Below, piece by piece: positions 19,301-30,851 of a stretch of DNA of 64,000 nt (its first letter is position 1; each line of letters starts with the position of its first letter). Both the position numbers and the translations under genes were made by a program. Source of the stretch: Marsupella aquatica (taxonomy: Eukaryota; Marchantiophyta); NCBI GenBank assembly GCA_973895155.1, contig OZ316894.1, positions 12,958,001-13,022,000 of the forward strand, read 5' to 3'. A model generated the notes under the pieces. The model was not told the DNA's origin and made no database searches. It saw only the letters and a list, made by a program, of their open reading frames with translations.

Positions 19301-20967
19301 GTGACCCGCCCAAGGGCACCCATTGGCGACCATATTGGGGATTCCTTGGGGCGATTAGGCAAGATGGGTGATAGCGACGAGATTGATCGGATTTCCCACA
19401 TCGTCATGACGATGATGCGGAGTATAAGGAAAGAGGAGATTGAAGTTGAGAAGGAGAACAGAGATGTAGGCAGAACGACTCGTTGTCTCCAAGAGGTTTT
19501 GAAAGTGAAAGGGCAATTTGATGGAAGGAACGTAACAAGTTACCTGAAGAGTTACCTAACAGAAGCAGCTGTCTACAAGTTCAGTGAGGATACAGCCATG
19601 AGGGAGTTCCTGGTTCTGGTGGAGCCAGAGCTAACCCCCACGGTAAAGTTGATCATTGGCTCGGCTGAGAATTGGGATGATTTTGATTCCAGGATGAAGG
19701 AAGAGTTCCAGGCTGAGGATGTAGATAGAGTCACTCAAGCTACGTTTCTTGATTGGGTGAATGATTGCATAAGAAGCTAAAAGGTCCGCAATAGTTGCTA
19801 AGGGAGTTCAAGCGTAAGGTGTCCCAATTACCAAAGAGGGATGTTGGGATATTTGAGATGCAGCGCTCCACTCTATTCTTGAGAGCAGCTGATGAGGATC
19901 TCAGGGAAGAGTTGGAAAATGCGATGGAATTGCTCGAACCAACTAGGGTGACCTTGTCGAATGATTGGAACCAAGTGGAGAAGGCGGTGTCAAAAATGAG
20001 CAATCGGCACCGGAGGCGAGAGTTGGACAGAGAAGCCATGACTCTTGAGCTGAAGGTGCCTGAACCGTTGTTGGCTAAGGCAAAACGGGAACTATCCAAG
20101 GAAGAAGCATTGCCGGTAATAGATGATCTTGCGGAAATGATGCAGAATTTGAAAATCCTGACTACACATTTGGCTGAGAAGCCTAAGGTTGGAAGCGTCC
20201 CAGAGAGGAGACGACAGACCCAGAGCTGGCCATGCATGTGGTGCGACAGTAAGGATCATGACAAGAGGGAATGTCAGGATCTGAAGGAAGCAGTTGATAA
20301 GGGGTTGGTTAAGTTTACCGGAGAGATTGGGCAAAAGAAGATATCATTTCCGGACAATAAAGAACCGATTCCCTTCAATTCAAACAAGGGAGGGATGAAA
20401 GCATTGGCCGAGAGGCGAGCTGGTAAGAGAGGAAGTGGAGAGGCATCCTCTTCACATGCGGAAGCAAACATTTATAATATTGAGTTGGATGGCCCCGTGA
20501 TCGAGTCGAATGAATATTACCAAAGATTGGCGGATTGTGTCCGTCAAAAGTCGGGATGGGAAGACCCGGTTCTGATCAACATGATTACAGTGGAAGTAGG
20601 AGCGACTTGGGACGTGGAAGCAAACTCTAAATGAAGGAAAACTGATGAGGATGATACCCCATTGCAGTCAGGGGAACGAGAAAGAAGGGAACCTCATCAT
20701 CGAGAGAGGAAGGTAAGGTTCGAAGAAGAGGAAACCGAGAATCAACCAGCTGCGGAAAAGCCGATTAGGAAGGATCCGGGTTGGGTGCTCGGAAGAGATT
20801 TGGATCAGGCCATGTATCCGGAAATGGTGGCCGAAAAGTTTTGGAGCCAGCAGGCTCAAGGGTTTTCCAACGCTGAGCTATTTGGGAGCATGAAGCGAGA
20901 GATCCAGGAAGCCATTTTGGAGAGGTCAAAGAGAAACGGATATAAAAAGAGGGACCTCATACCTTGA
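19301..20967 (+). pseudogene. Ty3/gypsy gag, basidiomycete-like lineage
   Basis: Capsid-like N-terminal part (19301-19780) with a KGQFDGRNVTSYL motif, then after a frame change (19780/19795) a helical region and a single CCHC zinc knuckle, CMWCDSKDHDKREC (about 20230-20275), followed by a basic linker. Further stops occur near 20634 and 20965. The capsid and knuckle style, with a WCDS knuckle, is one I associate with gypsy elements of basidiomycete fungi. That lineage assignment comes from memory and should be tested. Confidence 0.75.
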
Positions 20968-20983
20968 TGGGGGGGCCCGAGGG

Positions 20984-21694
20984 TTGGACTTGGGTGGATT
21001 TTGGACTTATGCGACCATTGCTGATGCGGAAACTGATGATGAGTTTGAGGATGCGAACGAGGAATTCAAAGAGGAAGCTGAAAAGAGCAAAGTTGGAGTT
21101 GCGCTCGATGATAGGCTCGTGGCCAGAGTCGAAAGTCAAGCACCTGAGGTCCAGGTAAGGTCGTTTGCAGGCTTTGGGACAACGAAGGAAGGTTTCTCTT
21201 ACCGAGATGGGCATTGGGCAAGGGCTTGCCCAGAAGGCGAATGCAAAATAAGGGGAATGAAAGGCAAAGTGAGGGCCTTGTTTGACTTAGGTTCCGAGAT
21301 TAACTTGATGTCTAAAAGTGTTTATGAAAAGGGACAATGGATGATTGATAAGGAGTTGGTTTGGGCTGTGAATTCCGTGAATTCCATGAGGGATTTCCTT
21401 TGGGGAGGCTGTCCTGATGTTGTTGTGAAGTTCGGGAATGTGGCCCAACCTTGTAATATTTTTGTTCATGAGTTGTTATCGTTCCCAGTCATTTTGGGCA
21501 TCCGATTCATAACTGCATTGAGAATGGAGACCAAAGTACTTGATGATACTACTTATATGGTGAAAATTCAGAGTAGCGATGGGGTCCAGGTGGTGCAGTT
21601 CCCTGCTGTGTTCCCTGGAAATGTGCGAAACCGGAAGGAATTGCGAGAGCCAAAGGCTGAGGTTGAGAGGAACTCTAACGAAGAAAGAGAATAG
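20984..21694 (+). pseudogene. Ty3/gypsy protease domain
   Basis: A retropepsin-like segment with the flap and ILGIRF block downstream. The active-site triad reads LFDLGSEINLM, so DLG replaces the usual D[ST]G; a substitution at that Ser/Thr would be expected to impair catalysis. It is in a different frame from gag and from the RT that follows (21724), consistent with decay or lost frameshifting. Confidence 0.7.
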
Positions 21695-21723
21695 GGAAAC
21701 GGTTTTGCGCTCCGCTGAAGTTC

Positions 21724-23787
21724 GTGGACCAGCGGAGTGCTTGTGTTTTGGTTTCACAGGATAACGATTGTTTTTCCAGTTTGTTTGTAGGTTGCACTCG
21801 AACTAGCAAAGTTACCTATGTTGGTGGGAATGAGATGACCGGGCGGCACAAGAGATATGTGAAGGAGGTAAGTCAGACTTTGGCCGAGTCTAACAATGAT
21901 GAGAGTCTGGAAGGGGTTTTGGTGGAAACCGGATGTGACGAGCCACTCGAGAGTGTGGTTTCTGACTTGGAAAGTGGAAAGATGGAGATAGAGTTGAGCG
22001 AGTATCAGTACTCGCTCATCTCTGAGATTGTCCATTCGAACACAAAATACAAGACCGTTGATAAGACAGTGAGACCCGCAGCGATACCATTACCGGATAA
22101 TGCGATGGAGGTGATGGAACGAGCCAGGCTGGAACCGAGATTAAGACCCGAGGGTTGGATAGGGCATGTGTTTACCCAGGAGAGTCTAGCAAGGCTCAGA
22201 ATTGGTTCTGATGGGCTGCTTACTGAGTTGGAACAGGAAGCATTTCAAAGGATGATTATGGAGCATGGCAAAGCTTTCTTGTTTTCGATTGATGAGATTG
22301 GTTGTGCGGATCCAAGTAAGGTGACACCGATGGTCATCTTCACTGTCCCGCATGTTCCATGGGATCTGATGCCGATTGCCGTTCCACGGGCTTTGGCTCC
22401 AAAGTTGGCAGAACTATTGAAGGAGAAGCTAAGTGCTGGGATTCTCGAGAGATCGGATGCTCCATATTCGAACAGATGGTTTACAGTTCGGAAAAAGAAT
22501 GGGAGTTTGAGGTTCATTCAAGACATGCAGCCGCCAAACAAAGTGACGATCAGGAACGTGGGAGTAGGACCACTTGTGGATGAATTTGCCAAGGAGTTTG
22601 CCGGAAGGGCAATCTACTCAATGGATGATCTGTTTTCGGGCTATGATCAGTTCCGATTATCGCAAGAAAGTTGGGACATAACAACTATGAGGACTCCTTT
22701 GGGCCTCTTGCGGATGTGCACTCTTCCGCAAGGGGCGACTAACTCAGTGGCGCATATGCAGAATGCGATGAGTAAAGTTCTGGAACCGTTCATTCTTGAA
22801 AAGGCGAGACCGTTTATTGATGATGTTCCGATTAAGGGATGCTTGGATGAGGCTAAGGATGAGACCTTGAGGAGTGATGGGATCCGGAAGTTTGTTTGGG
22901 ACCACATTATTGATGTCAAGGCCATTCTTGGGAAGCTCATTGAGGTTGGACTTACTCTTTCAGGGGAGAAGTCCAAGTTTGGAATGAGAGAGGTGAAGGT
23001 TGTTGGTCAGATGTGCGGAGCTTATGGCCGGAAGCCAAACATGGATAAGGTGATGGCTATAAGTAAGATGAAGGATTGCGAGTCGATGCCGGAGGTTTGA
23101 AGGTTTCTGGGTGCTTGTGTGTTTTACAAGATCTGGATCCCTCATTTCTCGCACCTTGCAGATCTGCTCTATGAGTTGCTGAGAAAACGAGTTAAGTGGC
23201 GATGGTTACCTGAGCATAGTGAGGCGATGTCGAGGTTGAAGAGTGCTCTTATGAGCCCTCCGGTGCTTCGACCTGTGGATTATGAGTGTGGGAGACCGTT
23301 GATAGTTACCGTTGATGCGAGCCCATTCGCGGTTGGATGGGCTATTGGACAGGACGATGAGAAAGGTGAAAGGTATGCGATCAGATTTGGGGCAAAGATC
23401 TTTACGGAAAGGCAAAGGAGATATGCCCAAGTGAAACGGGAGCTTTGGGGTGCCAAAGTGGCACTCCATCAAGAGAGGAATTACCTGATCGGATCTCCAG
23501 TGGTGATTGAGACCGATTGTCAATCATTACTGGGAATGATAGCAAACTGCAATACGCCGGATATAGCGATGCTTAGATGGATTGCTTTCATTTGGATGTT
23601 TGACCCTGAGTTGAGCCATATTGCTGGGAAGGATAACCCGGTTGCTGACATGCTCTCGAGAGCCAGGTTCGGAAATGAGGTTGAGGCTCGAGTGAGTAGG
23701 GCGGCCAGTTATGAAGCTGACGGAAAGCTAGAGTTTAAGGAGGAACTCTATTTGGGGGAGTTTGTCAGACCCTCGCTTATGAGCTAA
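21724..23787 (+). pseudogene. Ty3/gypsy reverse transcriptase and RNase H, basidiomycete-like
   Basis: RT domain with SDAPYSNRW (about 22455), DLFSGYDQFRL (about 22630), RMCTLPQGATNS (about 22720) and the catalytic FIDDV (about 22813). An in-frame TGA at 23098-23100 precedes the RFLGACVFYKIWIPH connection block. RNase H shows VDASPFAVGWA (about 23311), the KRELWGAK Glu motif (about 23440) and IETDCQSL (about 23510), and the region ends DNPVADMLSR. Only one internal stop interrupts roughly 690 codons, so decay is moderate. The frame ends at the insertion point at 23789. Confidence 0.85.
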
Positions 23788-23788
23788 T

Positions 23789-24053
23789 TGTTGTAAACCC
23801 TAGTTTACCCCTTAACCATAGGGCGAGAACCCTTAACCATAGTATGAGAACTCCTAACCATAGGACCAGTATAAGGGCATTTGCCTACCATGTAACCAAG
23901 GGGATATATATATCCCCTCATCAATAGTAAAGGATCTATCTTGTTGGAGTATCTTTGAGCGTTCCTTTAGTTGTCTATTACAACACGTTATCAGCACGAG
24001 GATCTATCTTGTTGGAGTATCTTTGAGCGTTCCTTTAGTTGTCTATTACAACA
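23789..24053 (+). mobile_element. 265-bp micro-copia: LTR + primer-binding site + partial LTR, with TSD
   Basis: LTR 23789-23985 (197 bp, TGTTGTAAAC...TACAACA); primer-binding-like CGTTATCAGCACGA at 23986-23999; then 24001-24053, an exact repeat of the last 53 bp of the LTR (23933-23985). Flanks are CTAAT on both sides (23784-23788 and 24054-24058). The unit therefore integrated as a 265-bp molecule with a 5-bp target duplication. It encodes nothing. It could be an aberrant reverse-transcription product of an active copia element or a very small non-autonomous (TRIM-like) element. Confidence 0.88.
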
Positions 24054-25024
24054 CTAATAAGCCTTATTGTACTAAAAGCTTGCACTTGATAGCTCTTTAT
24101 CACCAAGAACTACGGGAGGGATGCTCCATAAGAAGGAACTACCTCTATTTCCATTAAGCCTTTGCTTCTCCTTGAGACTGTGCAGATGTATTTGGTTTCC
24201 GTCACCAAAAATGGGTATTCTTTGGTTTCCACCGCTGGAAATGTCCCCCTACCCGGCAAGACAACTAATCTAGGTCTCCCTTTCCCAAAGAGAAGACTTC
24301 TGGACTCACAACAATCATATGAGCAACATGCTAGACCACAAGGGCCTCAAGATTTCAGATGAGTGCACATCAACAATTACTTTCCCAGAAACGCGCTGAA
24401 ATTTCATAAGAATTTCAAAGGAAGTACATGGGTAGGTTGTCACTACCTACTTGCTATACTTTAACTTCTTCAACTCCTACTACTTAACACTATGGTCCTT
24501 TCAAGCCTCAAGGCATACACTTGAGTTCTAGTACCCCTAGAACATCTACCTTAGTTCCCCTAAGGTCTCTTAGTGCTACTCCTTGATTCTCCATACTTGG
24601 ACCCACACAAAGTAACTCACACCAACTTAAGTACTCCTTGCTTGGCTTCAACTCATCACAAAGTCCAAAACCACCCCAAAGGCCAGCAAGTGACTTACCA
24701 CTAAAAAAAGACCAGCCCACCTTTCAAGGGGGTCAAAGATCCTTACTTATCCTCCTAACTATCTCACTAACTCACTTGTTTGTCTTACCTAACTAATGAG
24801 CTAGTTGGTGGCCTTTTGAAAGCCTAAATCGACTCCTTGATTTTAGCCCTTCATTCAGGTCCACCTCACCTCCTGACTTGGTTGTCCTATCCCTCCAAAT
24901 CAGGGACTAAGTCAGCCTCCAAAGTACAGTCATCCCTATCTACCAAATAGCTCTAAAAATTGTAGAGGGATCAACTTCCAATGGCCCTCCAAGTTCCTCC
25001 AAAGTCTCCATGTAACTCAGGTCC

Positions 25025-25503
25025 TTAGGTACCCTCCATGTTGGCTTTAAGGACTCCACTCCTTACCCTCCTTATTCCTGGACTCCAGAACCAGCCTAGG
25101 TCCCCTTGACATGAAAGAGCCCTTCTCCAGGCCTCACCCATCCGATTAGGGCCTTGCGAATGACCCAAGCATGGTACCTCCTTACCGTACTGGTTAGTGG
25201 CTTGGTAATCTGGTTGTCCTCTCTGAAATGCTTGAGGTACACCTTGGTGAAAGCCCTCAGATTTGAACTTCTGCCCCTCTTGTCCACCTTTGAGCAAGCT
25301 AGGTATTGGGCCAGCCAAATGTCGGGGTCGGCATTTGCTCTCCCATGCTTACTCCACAAGGTGAACTTAGCCTTGTGGACCAGGGGAGGAAAATGCTGAT
25401 CAGGCAGCCCTCTTGGATCAGGAACTCTGGGATCAGCCATGCACTTTGATTGTAGTCCCAATTGACCTCCTTTTAGAGCCTTACCACGATCGAAACCTCT
25501 CAA
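25025..25503 (-). pseudogene. Possible gag-like remnant
   Basis: Minus-strand frames of about 135 and 97 codons overlap here. The 135-codon frame (25503-25096) includes KFTLWSKHGRANADPDIWLA followed by a basic, Trp-rich segment. That composition is typical of a capsid-like domain, but I cannot match it to a family. No upstream or downstream pol is present in the same insertion. Confidence 0.3.
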
Positions 25504-26119
25504 GTAGCTGGCAATATCAAATTGTTATACAACCTGACTTCCAAGAGAATCTTAGTGAACTCCCAATCCTCCTAGCTTGTGCCAGCCTCTAGCCACCGTC
25601 GATAGCTTTCCAATGTATTTAAAAGTACTTCAATTGAGTCTAAACTAAGCGAGTTATTCAGGTTTCAGCAGAACCCATTGATATCGTCACTTTAAACTAG
25701 GGTCAGCCTTATCTCAAGGCTTAGTTATTGGTGTAAACTCGGTTTGCCTGACCCTGCATGTGTAAACTCAGGTGTACAAAGCCAAATAGTAACCCCGTGA
25801 GACTACAAACGTAAAGGCCCAGTACTCCTGTGAAATATAAGCTCTGGTCTTGACAGTAAGTGCATGGGTGAACGGAGAGAAAGAACTCATGGAAATAGGA
25901 GAATGAATGCTTCCCATCTATGGTAGAGTTAACTGCCTGATTCAATTTGGAGCAAGGAGAGAACTAAGCTAGGACTTAGAGAACTGAACTTGTTTGAAGG
26001 GATCGTGGCTTATTTGAAGGAAGTCTGGCTGGTGCTTCTGTTCATACCAGCCCTCCATTCTCACAAAAAATATCTCCCTTCCATGTGTTCTTCTCTCGAT
26101 TGTCGGTTGACCTTGGTAG

Positions 26120-26338
26120 CATTCAATTTGTGAGTCCAAAGAGCAGCCATTCTAATTTCAGAAATATCTCTATGGACTTGATACTAATCCTGCATTCAAT
26201 TCTTGAGTCCAAAGAGCAGTCATTCTAATTTCAGAAATATCTCTATGGACTTGATCCTGCATTCAATTCTTGAGTCCAAAGAGCAGCCATTCTAATTTCA
26301 GAAATATCTCTATGGACTTGATCCTGCATTCAATTCCT
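26120..26338 (+). repeat. 67-bp minisatellite, three units and a partial
   Basis: Units at 26120-26192 (with a 6-bp insertion), 26193-26259 and 26260-26326, then a partial unit to 26338. Each contains GAGTCCAAAGAGCAGYCATT and AATATCTCTATGGACTTGAT. Units 2 and 3 differ by a single base. Confidence 0.9.
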
Positions 26339-27576
26339 GAAGTTAAGGGCCACAACTCAGATTTCTTGTCAATCACCCTAGCTGAGGAAATGGTCTTCTA
26401 GCTGTCCACTGTTGCCACCTCGAAGTTCCCCTATAGAAGGTGCAAGTTGATTTCGCCTGAAGAGCCCCCTTGTTAGCAGTCGATGACTTCTCCTTTCTGT
26501 AAAATATTCTCTCTGATTCAGAAATTTCAATCTTCTCTATTAATTTCCCTTCCAGCCTTTGCTTTCCCTTCGATCTCCTCCTTTAATTCGTGCTCCAGAA
26601 TTTCCTCTTCTAGTTCAGGTCTTCTGATTCTCCTTGAGCCCAACATTCCAGCCCAGTTCTCCTTACTTGATTTGGTGGAGTATTGGCTCTCCATTCAGCT
26701 GCAGCGTTGAGCTCCATTCTCCCTTCAATTTCACTTTGATTTTTGCTCTATTGAATTCTGGGCTCGACACTTGGCCTTAGCTAGCTCTTTTACATTGTAA
26801 CCCTGCCCTTTACAGATGTAAATGAGTCCACCACGTTTTCTCTACGCAGTTGAATTACCCCTTTGTATGCACAAAGAACATTCCTCCCTTTAAGTCCCTT
26901 TAAGTGCTACTTATGGCATTTAACATTAGCCATCTTCGCCTATAGCTCAAAACTCACTCATAAGAAAAAAACTATTATGAACATACTCCTGGCTTTCCTA
27001 GCCCTAGGGCTTCCTAAAACAATTCTTAGAATTGATATATAACTAAACTTGGCTTTTCTATAATTGTTCAAAGTCTGCAATCCGTCATAATTCATAGCTA
27101 CTTTTACATCATTCGGACCACTCCCAAAAAGTATCTATAAGTCCAAAACTAGGTTTAGTAATTCTAAGGGATAGTGTTAGGTATAGTAACACCATGGCTA
27201 GCCTTCAAAATACATTTTTTGCTCTATGGCTATTTTCCCTAGGTCCTGCAAGTTGGCTATTTTAAGTTTTGTTCCACTGTAAATAGCTTCTAATTGAACG
27301 GTCGAAATGACTTGCACTTTTACAAGGGTTCTCCAGGGCCTGCCTAGAACCTTCAGAAAAAATCTCAGCCTAAATTACAAACTCTAAGGATCTGATTACC
27401 TATCTAATCCACTATTAAGTTAACCGTGGTTTAAACTAATGAAACTTTCTTACTCTGCTTTACTGAAGAGAGTTTACTTCAGTTTCACTTCTACTTCCCA
27501 CTCATTTACAGGCATAATATGCTTACTTAGAACAAAAAAGAAAAAATCTAACCTAAAACTAATTTAACCCACTAAT

Positions 27577-29208
27577 TGAGCGGCTCACAGAGTTGTTGGA
27601 TGTTGCAAGGTATATCAGTACTCTGGAGAAGCGACCAGAGTGGGATTACAAGGAGTTTGTGAGAATTCGAAAGAGGTCTTACAAGTTCCTGTTGAAGGAG
27701 GGATACCTGTGGTGAAGGTCGAAGGAACCGGGACTGTTACTTCAAAGGGTTGTGGGAACGAAGGATGAGAAGGACCGAATTCTCAAAGAGAGCCATGATG
27801 CGGAAGTTGCTGGACACAGAGGGGTTCAAGCAACTTATGACAGAATCAGGAACCTTTATTGGTGGCCTGGTTTGTACTTGAGCATTCGGGATTATGTGGA
27901 GACTTGTGAAGTCTGCCAGTTCTATTCGAGTATCCGACATAGAGATGGATTGGTTCCAACTTACCCGGTGGCACTACATTTTCAATGGGCAGTTGATGTG
28001 GTGTACATGCCAAGGGAAAGCAATGGGGCGAGATACTTGGTTTTGGCGAGAGAAGACTTGTCGTCTTACGTTGAAGGGAGAGCTTTGGTTACCAATACGA
28101 CTGCTGCTGTTTGTCAGTTCATTTTGGAAGATATCATTGCGAGACATGGATGTTTTACGAGGATGAGAGCTGATAGGGGGGAGCTGAGCTCCAAGGAAGC
28201 TCAAGAGTTTTTCAACCAGTACCGAATCAAGTTGAAGCTTACCTCGAGTTACAATCCGGAAGGCAATGGGAAATCTGAACGAGGTCATGTTCAGATCATT
28301 AGTGCATTGGCGAAGGCCTGTGATGGGGATCTTGGCAGGTGGTTGAGTCTTCTTCCACTTGCCTTGCTTGCTGATCGGATGACTTGCAGTTCTGTTACCG
28401 GATATGTTCCCGCTGAGTTGCTTATTGGACATTTGCCGATGATGCCTCTTGAGGAGGACATTTGTAGTTGGAGATTGATTGGTTGGAAAGATGAAGTTTC
28501 GAGAGAAGAGTTGCTGGCTCGAAGGATCGAGCATTTTGGGCTGTTACCTGCGAAGATCAAAGTGCCTCGGAAACAATTGAAAATGGCACGGCTAAGGAAC
28601 AAGGGAAGGTTTGATCGGACTCATCGGTTGAGGCCGGTTTTGGTTAACAAAGGAGATTGGGTTTTGATTTATGAGATCAAGTTGGACGAGCAACACTTGA
28701 GCCGAAACAAGTTTGCTCAAAGGTGGCAAGGTCCGTATGTGGTGGTGACTGTTCACCCGAATGCTACCTATACAATTCAAGAGTTGGATGGGACTATTCA
28801 CCAAGTACCTTATGCAGGGAAAAGAGTGAAAGTCTTTAAGAGGAGAACTGATAAAGGAATGGACTCAAGTTCCGACTTGAGTGAAAACGAAGATGAGGTG
28901 CTGGTCCAGGCGCATTCAAAGGACTTAGACTCGGATTTGGGCAAAAAGAAGGGAGTTCGGACAGGTTTGAAAGGTTTAAGTTCTAAAGGAAGAAAAAGGG
29001 AAACTGAAGCAGATTCTGAGTACTTGGATTTTGGACTTCTTGAAGGAGAAGTGGTCCAGGTGCATGGGATCCAGAAGCACAAGCCCCAAACCCCTCTAGC
29101 CAGGAAAAATCTTCCGTCCCAAAAGACACACCGGGTCAATCTAATACAGTCAAATACCCACAATTCTGGTGTAAAGAATACTCATGCCAATTTTATTCGT
29201 GTTCAATA
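27577..29208 (+). pseudogene. Ty3/gypsy integrase, basidiomycete-like
   Basis: Continuation of the pol interrupted at 23789. The region starts ERLTELLDVARY, with a stop near 27714, then the frame 27752-29209. HHCC finger: HDAEVAGHRG and CEVCQ (about 27790-27915). Catalytic triad: VDVVYM (about 27990), RADRGELS (about 28170) and NPEGNGKSERGH (about 28255), giving D, D, E. A C-terminal SH3-like RWQGPYVV block (about 28720) precedes a Ser/Asp/Lys-rich tail. No chromodomain is evident. The integrase frame is intact over about 480 codons. Confidence 0.87.
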
Positions 29209-30851
29209 AAGAACTTCATCATGTACATCATTTTTGGTCAAGCTTGCATGACCCTCCTCGAAATCTGGAAGCAAAACCTTAATACTTCTAGGCGATGTTG
29301 CTCTTGAGAATGCTACGTACAACTGGTCGTGACTAAATACAGGTTTTGAAAGTTGCAACCCTACATGTTCTAAAGTTTGACCTTGAGCCTTGTTGATGGT
29401 CATTGCATATGCCACTCGGATGGGAAATTGGACCCTACGTAATACAAAAGGAAGTGATTCATCAGACGTCAACGGAATGCGTGGGATGAACGTAATAGTT
29501 CCCGCATATTTTCTTGCAAGGACTGGTGCCTCAATGACACAACGATTCATGGATCTCACAATGAGCCTTGTACCATTACATAATCCAAGCGAGTGATCTA
29601 TATTCCTTAGCAAGATTATAGGGCATCCAACCTTCAATACCAGCTTGTGAGGTGGTAAACCACTCGGTGTTAGCGTATTCAAGAACTCCGTAGGATAAAA
29701 ATTCTCCCCTTCCAGTTGGTCCGGATGATCGACGCTTAAAAACTCCTTTGACTCCCTAGGAAGTCCTTCTAGAATGCAATTGTTGATTTTGAGCGCCTCA
29801 TCGTTGGTTGGCGCCAGGATAGTCCTCTTGCTTAAGAACTTATCATCCACGTTTAAAAGAGATGGGTACGTAGATTTCACTAATCAAAGATTCCACACAT
29901 CCTCCCTCCACCACCATAGACTCCGGACATGTAATAAGGTTATTTGAAGGTCCCTGCTTTGGGAGTTTGTCATCGCCCAATGCAAGAAGCCACTCTGCAA
30001 ATGTAATCTTGATTGCCAAACTCAGGAGACGCTGAAGTTCCTCTTGCCCGCATATTCTCTGTTAGTTTGTACGTTTGTATACTACTCCATATGTGGGATT
30101 TCTTCAAACACGACCCCACAATCTCCGGACGACTGGCCCTTGCCTTCACAGGAAGTACTTGACAAAAATCTTTTGCAAACACAACCACAACTCCTCCAAA
30201 AACTTGGTCACAATCTCGAATGTCACATAGCATTCTATCCAACGCCTCAACTCCATGCCGATGAATCATGGGTGCTTCATCCCATAAAACAAAGGTGGCC
30301 CTCTGTAACAATCCACCAAGGTTAGATTGTTTTTGAATAGCACACGTTGATATTGAGATCGGTTTCAACAAAAGCTTGAATCATGAATAAGCAATGCGCC
30401 CTCCATCTGACAAAAGACCTGCAATACCCAAGGAAGCCACAGCCAATGCCACATCCCCATCTGCACGCACTCTCCTCAATAGAATATTCTCAAGAAATGT
30501 TTTTCCCGTCCCCCCTGGCCCATCAACAAAAAATGTTCCTCCTTCTCGAGCCCTCACCGCTGCAAGTATTGCAGTGTAGGCTCCCCTTTGGCTGTCATTT
30601 AATAATGGCTCTTGTTCTGCAAGTTGTTGAAGAAGTGCATCAATCGGGTAGCATGTCTCCTCCCGTATCAAGCAATTCCTATTTTTTGGTTTTTCAAAAA
30701 ATTGCATACTTGGAACCGGAAGACCAAACCCCAACAATGTTTTACCAATACTTTTCAAAGCCTCATTGGTCAAATATAGGGCAAAGCCCTGTTGTTGCTC
30801 CTCAGTGGGATCCAAAAAAACCCATTGAACGTAGACAATAGCAACAATCAT
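29203..30851 (-). pseudogene. Helitron-type Pif1-like helicase, C-terminal part, copy 2
   Basis: Same remnant as at 1-1257 but including the true C-terminus. Walker A lies in 30851-30381, Walker B in 30371-29970, and motifs V (INKAQGQTL) and VI (QLYVAFSRA) in 29880-29203, ending at a stop at 29203. The TGA after Walker A and the frame break near 29900 are shared with copy 1. The end abuts the integrase frame of a gypsy element on the other strand (stop at 29207-29209), so either the helicase piece or the gypsy element was truncated there. I could not place a Helitron 3' hairpin and CTRR end with confidence. Confidence 0.87.

Larger units (their letters stand above)
24059..27571. mobile_element. 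3.5-kb insertion of unknown class inside gypsy pol
   Basis: Separates RNase H (ends 23787) from integrase (starts about 27577). CTAAT occurs at 24054-24058 and again at 27572-27576; removing everything from 23789 to 27576 restores GAGCTAATTGAGCGG, a sensible junction. Ends are AAGCCTTATT and TTTAACCCA, with no TG...CA LTR ends or obvious inverted repeats. It contains a degenerate minus-strand frame (25025-25503) and a 67-bp minisatellite. The right third (26760-27570) is AT-rich with no gene. A non-autonomous retroelement is a reasonable guess, not a demonstrated class. Confidence 0.5.

Noticed and set aside
27577-27751. Treating the integrase as a separate element from 19301-23787
   Set aside because: The block before 27752 is the expected linker between RNase H and integrase of the same lineage, and removing the insertion restores a sensible junction.
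29203-29880. Calling a complete Helitron with defined 3' hairpin
   Set aside because: The helicase end is clear, but no Rep domain and no convincing CTRR terminus with adjacent hairpin could be seen by eye.
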